From assembly GCA_964355855.1 (NCBI GenBank), contig CAYHFD010000021.1, forward strand, positions 1 to 12,956: DNA of 12,956 nt. The letters run 5' to 3'. The notes under the pieces are model-generated. The model had not been told where the DNA came from, made no database searches, and saw nothing but the letters and a program-made list of their open reading frames with translations. Shown here in pieces: positions 6,111 through 12,921 of this stretch. The translations under genes and the position numbers were made by a program. Position 1 is the first letter of the stretch; every line of letters starts with the position of its first letter. The stretch comes from XYD1-FULL-44-32 sp964355855. Its GTDB lineage: Bacteria > Patescibacteriota > Minisyncoccia > Phycocordibacterales > XYD1-FULL-46-19.

Positions 6111-6773
6111 TTATTTAAGACGAGTAGCTAAAGTCTTAATCGATTTAGCCGGATTCACGATTACGACATATTTATAATTCAAAATGTCCAAAGTATTGGT
6201 ATTGCGTACATCTTCCACTTTTACGCTACCAATATTACGAAAGCTTTTTAGAGCGTTATCGTCTTTGGCTGGTAAAGCCAGATAGGCGCGATTACCTTTT
6301 TTGTAGGCGATTTTCTCAAAACCCTTAACGCTCGACAAGGCGTCAACTGTTTTTTGAGCATCTTTAGCTTTAGGAGATGGAAAAGATAGGTCATCTAAAA
6401 ACATCACTTCGTTGTCACGAAATTTCTGAGACAAAACAGTGAAAAGAGCCTTGGTCTTCATTTTTTTATTAATTTTTTTCTCAAAGTTTTTTTCATTGCG
6501 TGGACCATGAGCCACACCACCACCCACCCAGATTGGCGAACGTGTCGAGCCATGACGAGCGCGACCAGTCCCCTTTTGACGCCAAGGCTTTTTACCACCA
6601 CCAGATACTTCACCCCTAGTTTTAGAATGAGCAATACTCTCGCGAGCATTGGCTTGCATACTAGTTATGACCTGGTGAATAAGGTCAGCATTCCAACGCA
6701 AACCAAAAATCTTCTCGTCAAGCGATATTTTTCCGGCTTCCTCACCACTTTTATTGTAAACTATTGCTTCCAT
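6111..6773 (-). CDS. rplD: 50S ribosomal protein L4
   Basis: A 220-residue protein, slightly longer than E. coli L4 (201). L4 binds 23S rRNA early and its extended loop reaches the exit tunnel constriction; in some bacteria it also represses the S10 operon. The loop is recognisable as GGGKKPWRQKGTGRARHGS followed by TRSPIWVGGGVAHGP. The C-terminal domain includes FLDDLSFPSPKAKD and NTLDILNYKYVVIV. Whether L4-mediated control exists here cannot be seen. It lies 17 bp downstream of rplC with an AT-rich leader lacking an SD. Confidence 0.97.
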   Translation of the reverse strand: MEAIVYNKSGEEAGKISLDEKIFGLRWNADLIHQVITSMQANARESIAHSKTRGEVSGGGKKPWRQKGTGRARHGSTRSPIWVGGGVAHGPRNEKNFEKKINKKMKTKALFTVLSQKFRDNEVMFLDDLSFPSPKAKDAQKTVDALSSVKGFEKIAYKKGNRAYLALPAKDDNALKSFRNIGSVKVEDVRNTNTLDILNYKYVVIVNPAKSIKTLATRLK

Positions 6774-6790
6774 GTTTTAAATAAAATTTG

Positions 6791-7417
6791 TTAGCCCCGA
6801 ATTTCCAGCACCGTACCTCGCCGACCAGGAACCGAACCTGACACAAAAATGAGATTTTGGTCTTTGTCTATTTTTATTACCCGCAAGCTTTTCTGACTCA
6901 CCCGATCACTACCCATGCGACCAGCCATACGGGTACCCTTAAACACCCGTTGCATGCCACCGGCGCCAATGGAACCCGGTTCACGCTCGGAATGCTTCTG
7001 GCCATGAGAACGGGGCCCACCGTGAAAACCATGGCGTTTGACGCCCCCCTGAAACCCCTTACCCTTGGAGATACCGGAAACAACTACTTGGTCACCTTCG
7101 GCAAAAGTTGAAGCATCAAAGGTATCACCGGTTTTTACATCAGGAGTTTTATCATCAAAACGAAACTCACGAATCACCGAGAAACCAACTCCTTCTTTAG
7201 GTAAAGTGCTTTTAATATGTCCCTGGACCGACTTATTTAAACGACTAAGTTTGCGCTCACCAAAGCCTAATTGAATAGCCGTGTAACCATCTTTATCGGT
7301 CGTACGAACCTCAGTCACCGTTACTGGTCCAGCCGATATAACCGTACCGGGAACCACCCGTCCATCGTCGGTAAATATTTGGGTCATGTATTCTTTTGTT
7401 CCAAGAATGAATTTCAT
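6791..7417 (-). CDS. rplC: 50S ribosomal protein L3
   Basis: A 208-residue L3 of normal length, starting at ATG 7417 (MKFILGTKEYMTQIFTDDGR), which matches the usual MKGILGKKxGMTQIF start. L3 binds near the 3' end of 23S rRNA and its long loop approaches the peptidyl-transferase centre. That loop is visible as GFQGGVKRHGFHGGPRSHG and PGSIGAGGMQRVFKGTRMAG. The start codon directly abuts repeat copy 2, so instead of an SD the 12 bases before ATG are the 3' arm of a strong stem. Upstream, rpsJ is separated by nearly 400 bp that include an assembly gap; the two genes are normally adjacent. Confidence 0.97.
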   Translation of the reverse strand: MKFILGTKEYMTQIFTDDGRVVPGTVISAGPVTVTEVRTTDKDGYTAIQLGFGERKLSRLNKSVQGHIKSTLPKEGVGFSVIREFRFDDKTPDVKTGDTFDASTFAEGDQVVVSGISKGKGFQGGVKRHGFHGGPRSHGQKHSEREPGSIGAGGMQRVFKGTRMAGRMGSDRVSQKSLRVIKIDKDQNLIFVSGSVPGRRGTVLEIRG

Positions 7418-7530
7418 CCCGTTAGAGGTAGGACACGGACGGTTGATCCGCGTGGCTACTAGACTTTAGTTTGATAATGATATTGTTTAACATATGGTAA
7501 GCGGTGTCAGTGTCCGTGACCTCTAACGGG
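7418..7530 (-). repeat. Start-codon hairpin element, copy 2 (before rplC)
   Basis: 113 bp, arms identical to the other copies: 7418-7440 and 7512-7530, with the same 4-nt bulge beside the downstream gene. The centre shares a run of 30 identical bases with copy 3 (7465-7494 against 10622-10651) and differs at scattered positions elsewhere. ATGAA occurs immediately on both sides, the inner one being the rplC start. The outer ATGAA opens a nine-codon frame through the 5' arm (M-N-P-V-R-G-H-G-H, stop TGA). Identical arms around a drifting centre suggest either recent spread from a related pool or selection on the stem. Confidence 0.9.
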
Positions 7531-7595
7531 ATTCATGCCCGATCTAAGCCTAGGACATGCCTATATCTATCACATATTTTGATCTGTGTCTAATC

Positions 7596-7791
7596 CCGGC
7601 CGCGGGGGCGGCCCAAAGGCCGGCCCCCCCGCGGGGGGGGGCCCAAGAAATTTTTATATAAAAATTTTTAAAAAAAATAAAAACNNNNNNNNNNGTCTTA
7701 TATTTCCCCACCCATTTTTATTTTTTTTAATTTTTTGTTTTTTGTGCCCCCCCGGGCGGCGGTCCCCCCCCCCCCCCCCCCCCGCGGCCGG
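7596..7791. repeat. Low-complexity palindrome flanking an assembly gap
   Basis: Extreme homopolymer sequence surrounds ten unresolved bases (7685-7694). The two sides are inverted relatives: CCGGCCGCGGGGG at 7596-7608 is the exact complement of 7779-7791, and 7668-7683 is the exact 16-base complement of 7715-7730. The centre of the fold falls near the gap. Either a real long palindrome broke the assembly, or the flanks are low-quality fold-back reads. The long G and C runs favour poor sequence. No gene can be called here. Confidence 0.7.
7685..7694. other. Assembly gap (10 Ns)
   Basis: Ten Ns interrupt the rpsJ-rplC interval. Such a round-number gap is usually a scaffold join of unknown true length, so the distance between rpsJ and rplC, and even their adjacency, rests on scaffolding rather than sequence. 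Both genes are complete on either side and in the expected order. Confidence 0.95.
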
Positions 7792-7813
7792 AGTGGGCAC
7801 ACATCAGATTTTT

Positions 7814-8170
7814 CTAAATCATTTTGACATCAATATTGACGCCGCTTGGCAGATTTAGATTTGTTAGACTTTCAATAATTTTAGGCGACGGATTCAAGAT
7901 ATCTACCAAACGTTTATGAACACGCATTTCAAACTGCTCACGCGAGTTTTTATCAATAAAGCTCGAGCGATTGACGGTATATTTTTTGATTTCAGTCGGC
8001 AAAGGAATTGGGCCATGGATTGAGGCGTCATAACGAATAGCAGTATCTACTATTTGTTTGACACTAGCATCTAGGACCTTATTCTCGTAGGCAGAAACAC
8101 GAATCCGAAGTTTATTCGAATCAGCTTCTACCACCTTCTTGACCTTTTTTTTGGGGGTGGCTGTTGCCAT
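7814..8170 (-). CDS. rpsJ: 30S ribosomal protein S10
   Basis: A 118-residue protein. S10 is part of the 30S head and also serves in transcription antitermination as NusE. The core begins at NKLRIRVSAYENKVLDASVKQ; the signature HGPIPLPTEIKKYTVNRSSF is complete and so is the VHKRLVDILNPSPKIIESL block. About 15 Lys/Val-rich residues (MATATPKKKVKKVVEAD) precede the usual start. ATG 8170 is the only plausible start. The gene lies 32 bp after tuf and is probably cotranscribed with it. Its downstream side runs into the palindromic gap region. Confidence 0.97.
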   Translation of the reverse strand: MATATPKKKVKKVVEADSNKLRIRVSAYENKVLDASVKQIVDTAIRYDASIHGPIPLPTEIKKYTVNRSSFIDKNSREQFEMRVHKRLVDILNPSPKIIESLTNLNLPSGVNIDVKMI

Positions 8171-8202
8171 TTTAAGTCTGTGAGAAAAACGAAAAGATTA
8201 AT

Positions 8203-9402
8203 TTAGGCGGTGATTTTTGTTACCACACCAGCGCCAACCGTGCGACCACCTTCACGAATAGCAAAACGGGTCTGGTCTTCAAGGGCCACTGGCGAAACCA
8301 ATTTGACTTTAAAGGTAACCGTATCGCCAGGCATAACCATTTTTACATCTTCCGCTAAAGTTACTTCACCGGTCACATCAGTTGTTCGAACATAAAACTG
8401 GGGCTTGTAACCCGAGAAGAATGGCGTGTGTCGTCCACCTTCTTCTTTGGTAAGGATATAAACTTCAGCCTCAAAATCAGAATGGGGAGTTACTGAACCT
8501 GGTTTAGCCAACACCTGACCGCGAGTAATGTCTTCTTTTTTCAAACCGCGGAGAAGAATACCAGCATTGTCGCCAGCCCGACCTTCATCCAACTGTTTGT
8601 TAAACATTTCAATACCAGTAACGGTGGTCTTTTTAGTATCAGCCAAACCAACGATTTCAATTTCCTCGCCAACTTTTACAATACCGCGTTCGATCCGACC
8701 AGTGACCACTGTGCCACGACCTTCAATCGAGAAGATGTCTTCGACGGGCATAAGGAATGGCTTGTCGGTTTCGCGGACAGGTTCAAGAATATATTCGTCC
8801 ACTGTGTCCATAAGTTCAAGCACCTTCTTAGCATATTCATCATCAACCGAAGTCGCCGCCAAAGCTTTTAGACCAGAACCACGGATAACTGGAGCATCTT
8901 TATCAAATCCTTGTTTAGCTAACAGCTCGCGAATTTCTTCTTCCACCATGTCAATCATGTCTGGATCATCTACCATGTCGCATTTGTTTAGGAAGACGAT
9001 AATTTTAGGTACACCAACCTGACGAGCAAGCAAAATATGTTCCCGAGTCTGAGGCATGGCGCCATCAGTCGCGGCCACCACCAAAATTGCACCGTCCATC
9101 TGGGCAGCACCGGTGATCATGTTCTTGATGTAATCAGCGTGACCCGGGGCATCAATGTGAGCATAGTGACGCTTAGGAGTCCAGTATTCAGAGTGGTGAA
9201 GAGCGATGGTTATTCCGCGGGCTTTTTCTTCAGGAGCGTTGTCAATACCATCTACACCCTCGACTCGTGCCCCATAACCCTTGTCCTTGTTCATATCCAA
9301 GACATGGAGAATAGAAGCGGTCAGAGTGGTTTTGCCGTGGTCAACGTGACCAATAGTACCAATGTTGAGATGAGGCTTGGAACGATCAAATACATCTGCC
9401 AT
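8203..9402 (-). CDS. tuf: Translation elongation factor EF-Tu
   Basis: A 399-residue EF-Tu starting at ATG 9402 (MADVFDRSKPHLNIGTIG); the frame is open further upstream to 9492, but that part lies in the leader. It delivers aminoacyl-tRNA to the ribosomal A site as a GTPase. G-domain motifs: GHVDHGKTT (18-26), the RGITI switch I, DAPGHADY with the catalytic His, NKCDM and SGLKAL. DAPGH replaces the DCPGH of E. coli. Domains 2 and 3 follow with VEDIFSIEGRGTVVTGRIE and a complete C-terminus. It has its own promoter (9533-9560) and a hairpin leader, and heads a tuf-rpsJ-rplC-rplD-rplW-rplB unit. Confidence 0.98.
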   Translation of the reverse strand: MADVFDRSKPHLNIGTIGHVDHGKTTLTASILHVLDMNKDKGYGARVEGVDGIDNAPEEKARGITIALHHSEYWTPKRHYAHIDAPGHADYIKNMITGAAQMDGAILVVAATDGAMPQTREHILLARQVGVPKIIVFLNKCDMVDDPDMIDMVEEEIRELLAKQGFDKDAPVIRGSGLKALAATSVDDEYAKKVLELMDTVDEYILEPVRETDKPFLMPVEDIFSIEGRGTVVTGRIERGIVKVGEEIEIVGLADTKKTTVTGIEMFNKQLDEGRAGDNAGILLRGLKKEDITRGQVLAKPGSVTPHSDFEAEVYILTKEEGGRHTPFFSGYKPQFYVRTTDVTGEVTLAEDVKMVMPGDTVTFKVKLVSPVALEDQTRFAIREGGRTVGAGVVTKITA

Positions 9403-9449
9403 AACTTTTATGATTAAATTAACTTTTTTTATAAATATACACACTTTCC

Positions 9450-9492
9450 GTGCTCGGCCCGAATTTTGAACATCAAAAACCGAACCGAGCAC
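9450..9492 (-). promoter_or_regulatory. Hairpin in the tuf leader
   Basis: On the mRNA, bases 9492-9481 pair with 9461-9450: GTGCTCGG with CCGAGCAC plus two G-U and two G-C pairs, a 12-bp stem with a loop of about 19 nt. It lies in the leader between the tuf promoter and start codon, some 48 nt before the ATG. No U-run follows, so it is not a simple terminator; it may stabilise the transcript or take part in control. A second small hairpin (9513-9527) is close to the expected transcription start. Confidence 0.5.
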
Positions 9493-9532
9493 ACAAAAAC
9501 ACTAACAAAAAGCACGCACGTAGCGTGAATAT

Positions 9533-9560
9533 ATGATAGCAGAGAAATGTTTAATGTCAA
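9533..9560 (-). promoter_or_regulatory. tuf promoter
   Basis: The minus strand shows TTGACA (9555-9560), 16 bp, then TATCAT (9533-9538) with TG-C directly upstream (extended -10). Transcription would start around 9525, giving a leader of about 120 nt. It lies just after the terminator of the preceding gene, confirming that tuf starts a new unit. Confidence 0.8.
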
Positions 9561-9594
9561 ACACCGAGCACCAAAGGCTTAAATAGTGCTCAGC

Positions 9595-9634
9595 TAAATT
9601 AAGAAAGCGCCGGCACCCAAGGGGCTGCCAGCGC
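9595..9634 (-). terminator. Rho-independent terminator after the 9661 gene
   Basis: On the minus strand a 9-bp stem GCGCTGGCA/TGCCGGCGC (one G-U pair; 9626-9634 with 9607-9615), with inner CCC/GGG pairing, is followed by TTTCTTAATTT. It lies 26 bp after the stop codon of the gene at 9661-10164 and just upstream of the tuf promoter. Confidence 0.8.
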
Positions 9635-9660
9635 AAATAGACATTCAAATACTACGGCGA

Positions 9661-10164
9661 CTACGGCAGGAGCAGGGCAGAAAATTCATGTAATCTCAAG
9701 TCCCCAATGACATGATCCAGATTTAGTCGAAAAGTTCCCCAGCCTTGAACATGGTCCAACTCAACGCAACTTAGAGCCTGCCAAACTTGGGTTCTGACTT
9801 GCCGGACAATTTCCGGATCTGATCCCTTTTCTGCAAATGACAGGAAAAGCGGATCACCCTTCTCGTTCCTTGGCCAAACGAGCTTGGGTAAATCTTCATA
9901 CTTTACAAGTTCACGCATGTATGCAACCGCCGACAAACGAAGTTCCCTTCCCTCTAATATAGCAACCGCCGTGGCTATACTATCGATCTCAGCAAAACGG
10001 AGGACTCGCACTAAGGCCTGCAAAATAGCCATTCTACAGACCAAGATCTTACGCTGAAGCGCTAGGTCGCACGGATATTCTCTGCCCACATTGCGAGAGA
10101 AAATAGGGTCACCCTCACCATCCACCTGAACAGGATATTCCCCAAAAACCACATCTGTTGTCAT
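9661..10164 (-). CDS. Hypothetical protein, 167 residues
   Basis: Unrecognised soluble protein with no signal peptide or membrane segment. ATG 10164 has a clear SD (AAAGAGGAA, 10171-10179) six bases upstream, unlike the translation genes around it. Two halves show a faint likeness: DGEGDPIF near 15-22 and NEKGDPLF near 100-107 are each followed by a helix-like stretch ending in QAL (AILQAL near 46-51, QVWQAL near 126-131), which could reflect an old internal duplication. It has its own terminator (9595-9634). Its codon use looks more GC-balanced than that of fusA or tuf, so with its SD and lone-gene layout it appears to be an insertion between fusA and tuf. No function can be assigned. Confidence 0.75.
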   Translation of the reverse strand: MTTDVVFGEYPVQVDGEGDPIFSRNVGREYPCDLALQRKILVCRMAILQALVRVLRFAEIDSIATAVAILEGRELRLSAVAYMRELVKYEDLPKLVWPRNEKGDPLFLSFAEKGSDPEIVRQVRTQVWQALSCVELDHVQGWGTFRLNLDHVIGDLRLHEFSALLLP

Positions 10165-10232
10165 AAAACATTCCTCTTTCTGGGTTTTGATTGTGATTAG
10201 AACATAACTGGTTTAATTCTAATACAAGAATT

Positions 10233-10261
10233 CCCCCTACGCCAGCGAAGCTGGCGGGGGG
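10233..10261. repeat. GC-rich hairpin after the Cys-motif gene
   Basis: CCCCC-TA-CGCCAGC, loop GAA, GCTGGCG-GGGGG: 7 bp plus 5 bp with a two-base bulge. It lies about 20 bp after the stop codon of the gene at 10281. It shares its CGCCAGC/GCTGGCGGGGG core with the hairpin at 10714-10750. The T-run is poor in both directions (AATTCTTGTATT on the minus strand), so it may be a weak terminator or a palindromic intergenic repeat. Confidence 0.5.
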
Positions 10262-10280
10262 AGTTAAGTTTTAAGGTTGC

Positions 10281-10574
10281 TTAGGTCGAGCTAACAGTAG
10301 TATTACCAACTGTCGTTGTCTCAGTGGTCGTCGCCTCAAGCGCTGGTTCTTCTGGTGGCAACAGTGGTTTTATCGCCGGACAGGTGGCAAACTCACAAGC
10401 CGGCGGTACCCGACCAACCGCCGAGCCGTCGGGGCAAACTTTAGCATCCATGGTACAGAAAACTGGTTCATCATCTGCCGTAGGCAAAGAAGATTGTTCT
10501 GTTTGTAACAAATAAATTACCCCACCAATCAAAACAACGATAATTAGAAAAAATAGTACACTTAGCCTGTTCAT
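10281..10574 (-). CDS. Small membrane-anchored Cys-motif protein
   Basis: A 97-residue protein. Residues 5-23 (SVLFFLIIVVLIGGVIYLL) form one membrane segment or uncleaved signal anchor. The outer part carries four cysteines (40, 47, 60, 65) in CTMDAKVCPDGS followed by AVGRVPPACEFATCP. I recall this pattern from secreted proteins of Parcubacteria-like genomes, probably a small disulphide-bonded module of unknown role. The C-terminus is Pro/Glu- then Thr-rich (ATTTETTTVGNTTVSST), like an exposed linker. ATG 10574 directly abuts repeat copy 3 with no SD. It is set apart from fusA by a hairpin and a candidate promoter. Confidence 0.85.
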   Translation of the reverse strand: MNRLSVLFFLIIVVLIGGVIYLLQTEQSSLPTADDEPVFCTMDAKVCPDGSAVGRVPPACEFATCPAIKPLLPPEEPALEATTTETTTVGNTTVSST

Positions 10575-10686
10575 CCCGTTAGAGGTAGGACACGGACAGT
10601 TGGTCCACGTCGCTACTAGATTTTAGTTTGATAATGATATTGTTTAACATAAGGAATTGGTATTAGTGTCCGTGACCTCTAACGGG
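10575..10686 (-). repeat. Start-codon hairpin element, copy 3
   Basis: 112 bp; arms 10575-10597 and 10668-10686 are identical to copies 1 and 2, including the four-base bulge. The centre is close to that of copy 2. ATGAA lies immediately on both sides; the inner one is the start of the Cys-motif gene and the outer one opens a nine-codon frame through the 5' arm (stop TAA). It occurs outside the ribosomal operon, so the element is not tied to r-protein control. Confidence 0.9.
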
Positions 10687-10698
10687 ATTCATCCCCCT

Positions 10699-10707
10699 AT
10701 TTTAGCA
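10699..10707 (-). promoter_or_regulatory. Candidate extended -10 promoter before copy 3
   Basis: The minus strand reads TGCTAAAAT (10707-10699), an extended -10 like the others in this window, but with no convincing -35. Transcription would start near 10692, the A of the ATGAA that borders the repeat element. If real, the original gene would have been transcribed nearly leaderless from its own ATG. Confidence 0.4.
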
Positions 10708-10713
10708 CAACGC

Positions 10714-10750
10714 AAATCCCCCGCCAGCGCTTCGCGCTGGCGGGGGATTT
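10714..10750. repeat. Perfect 17-bp GC-rich hairpin after fusA
   Basis: 10714-10730 and 10734-10750 are perfect complements (AAATCCCCCGCCAGCGC) around a 3-nt loop. It begins 27 bp after the fusA stop and probably helps end or protect the fusA transcript; the only T-rich part is the ATTT at its base. Its core matches the hairpin at 10233-10261, so both may belong to a family of intergenic palindromes. Confidence 0.65.
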
Positions 10751-10776
10751 GTTCATACTAAAATATTATCTACCAA

Positions 10777-12921
10777 CTACTTGCCTCTTCCTTCGATAAT
10801 TGCCGTGGCGACATTTTGCGGAATAATCGCATATTCGGAAAATTCCATGGTGTAGGTTCCCCGACCTTCGGTCATTGAACGAAGAGTGGTAACATAACCA
10901 AACATTTCTGATAGTGGCACTTTGGCTTTAATCACTTTTAAGTTACCTCGATCCTCCATTTCTTCGATTTGACCCCGCTTAGAGGAAATATGACCGGTAA
11001 TGTCACCCATAAACTTATCAGGCACTATCACCTCCACCTTCATTATTGGCTCTAGGAGCACTGGTTTGGCTTTTCTAGCACCATCTTGAAAGGCCATCGA
11101 GCCGGCTAATTTAAAGGCCATTTCCGACGAATCCACATCGTGATATGAACCATCGTACAACTCAACCGACACATCCACTACCTCAAACCCGGCTTGAATA
11201 CCTCGACTCATTCCTTCACGAATACCTTTTTCTACTGGTGATATAAATTCCTGGGGAATCACCCCACCCTTGATGGAGTTAATAAATTCAAAATTAGCTT
11301 CACGGGTGACATTTTTCGGTGCGTCCTCTGGTTTAAGAGTTTTATCAAGAGGTTTCAGACGCAAGCGCACGTGGCCATATTGCCCCTTACCGCCAGATTG
11401 TTTGACATATTTGCACTCGGCTTCCGCCTCCATGGTAATGGTTTCTTTGTAAGCCACTTGGGGCGCCCCCACATTGGCCTCGACATTAAATTCGCGCTTC
11501 ATTCGATCCACAATAATATCAAGATGCAACTCGCCCATACCAGCGATAATAGTTTCCATCGTTTCGGGATCAGATTTAACCTTAAAGGTCGGGTCCTCAT
11601 CCGATAGTTTTTTGAGTGCCATCCCCATTTTCTCCTGGTCAGCTTTGGTTTTTGGCTCAATTCGTAGGGAAACCACTGGTTCCGGGAAAACGATCTGATC
11701 GAGAATAATCGGCTTGGTCTCATCGCATAGTGTGTCCGAAGTTCTAGTACTCTTGAGGCCAACGATCGCCGCAATTTCCCCAGCATAAACTTCTTTCACC
11801 TCTTCGCGGTGGTTGGCGTGCATCCGCACAATCCGACCAATCCGTTCTTTGTCATCGGTCGTCGAATTATAAACATAGGAACCAGCGGTCAGCACCCCCG
11901 AATAAATACGAATGTAGGAAAGTTGCCCCACAAATGGATCACTTTGCAATTTGAAAACTAGGCCAGCCAAAGGTTCGGTGTCACTAGAAACCCGAGTGGC
12001 TTCTTCACCGGTCAGGGGATCAATTCCATGCACCGGTGGAATATCCAAAGGACTTGGTAAATAATCTACCACCCCATCAAGCACTAGTTGCACCCCTTTA
12101 TTTTTTAGAGCGGAACCACAAAATACCGGTACAAGTTTGTTGGCAATAGTTGCCTGGCGTAAAACTCTTTTTATTTCTTCAATAGTTGGCTCCTTGCCTT
12201 CTAAATAAGAGCTCATCATCTCATCATCATGCTCGACGACGCGCTCAATCAATTCTGTCCGATATTTTTTAGCATCAGCTAACAATTTTTCAGGAATTTC
12301 AATTTCTTTAATTTCATTACCCATATTTCCTTCAAACAGGTAGGCCTTCAACCTAAGTAAATCAATCACTCCTTCGTGGGCATCATCTTCACCCATAGGA
12401 ATCTGCAAACGCACCGCATTTTTGGTCAAACGATCTAAAATAGTTTTAAAAGAATGGTCAAAACTAGCCCCCATTCGATCTAGTTTGTTCACAAAACAAA
12501 TACGAGGCACTTTATATTTATCAGCTTGGCGCCACACCGTTTCCGATTGAGGTTCGACACCAGCCACGCCATCAAAAACAACCACCCCCCCGTCAAGTAC
12601 TTTGAGCGAACGCTCAACTTCAGCGGTAAAATCTACGTGGCCAGGAGTATCAATAATATTCAACCGATGTCTCCGTTCCGGATTTTTAGCATCATAAGTT
12701 GGAGTCCAAAAAGCCGTCGTGGCGGCCGAGGTAATAGTAATACCACGCTCGCGCTCTTGTTCCATCCAGTCCATAGTCGCCGCCCCTTCATGCACTTCAC
12801 CAATTTTATGAGAAACACCAGTGTAATACAAAACCCGTTCGGTTGAAGTGGTTTTACCAGCGTCAATGTGAGCAATAATTCCAATATTGCGTACTTTTTC
12901 TAGTGGGTAGTCTCTGGCCAT
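10777..12921 (-). CDS. fusA: Translation elongation factor EF-G
   Basis: A complete 714-residue EF-G, the GTPase that drives translocation of tRNAs and mRNA. Motifs: AHIDAGKT (17-24), the ERERGITI switch, DTPGHVDF, NKLDRMG and a GSALKNKG G5 block, then domain II and the ribosome-contacting domains; the SGGKGQYGHVRLRLKP stretch marks domain IV. Start ATG 12921 (MARDYPLEKVRNIGIIAHID) fits the family, with an AT-rich leader and no SD. rpsL and rpsG, the usual partners upstream, would lie beyond the window. Two unrelated genes separate it from tuf, which is normally next. Confidence 0.98.
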   Translation of the reverse strand: MARDYPLEKVRNIGIIAHIDAGKTTSTERVLYYTGVSHKIGEVHEGAATMDWMEQERERGITITSAATTAFWTPTYDAKNPERRHRLNIIDTPGHVDFTAEVERSLKVLDGGVVVFDGVAGVEPQSETVWRQADKYKVPRICFVNKLDRMGASFDHSFKTILDRLTKNAVRLQIPMGEDDAHEGVIDLLRLKAYLFEGNMGNEIKEIEIPEKLLADAKKYRTELIERVVEHDDEMMSSYLEGKEPTIEEIKRVLRQATIANKLVPVFCGSALKNKGVQLVLDGVVDYLPSPLDIPPVHGIDPLTGEEATRVSSDTEPLAGLVFKLQSDPFVGQLSYIRIYSGVLTAGSYVYNSTTDDKERIGRIVRMHANHREEVKEVYAGEIAAIVGLKSTRTSDTLCDETKPIILDQIVFPEPVVSLRIEPKTKADQEKMGMALKKLSDEDPTFKVKSDPETMETIIAGMGELHLDIIVDRMKREFNVEANVGAPQVAYKETITMEAEAECKYVKQSGGKGQYGHVRLRLKPLDKTLKPEDAPKNVTREANFEFINSIKGGVIPQEFISPVEKGIREGMSRGIQAGFEVVDVSVELYDGSYHDVDSSEMAFKLAGSMAFQDGARKAKPVLLEPIMKVEVIVPDKFMGDITGHISSKRGQIEEMEDRGNLKVIKAKVPLSEMFGYVTTLRSMTEGRGTYTMEFSEYAIIPQNVATAIIEGRGK

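Noticed and set aside
7586..7858. Open frame across the gap region
   Set aside because: It contains Ns and homopolymer translation, and runs antisense into rpsJ.
9403..9492. Extended EF-Tu start at 9492
   Set aside because: The extra 30 codons cover the leader hairpin, and EF-Tu begins near MADVFDRSKPHLNIGTIGH.
4141..10686. CRISPR-like repeats
   Set aside because: Copies are about 3.2 kb apart with genes between, and the centres are homologous rather than unique spacers.
4141..10686. The three elements as Rho-independent terminators
   Set aside because: The stems are followed by ATGAA and coding sequence, with no U-run on either strand.
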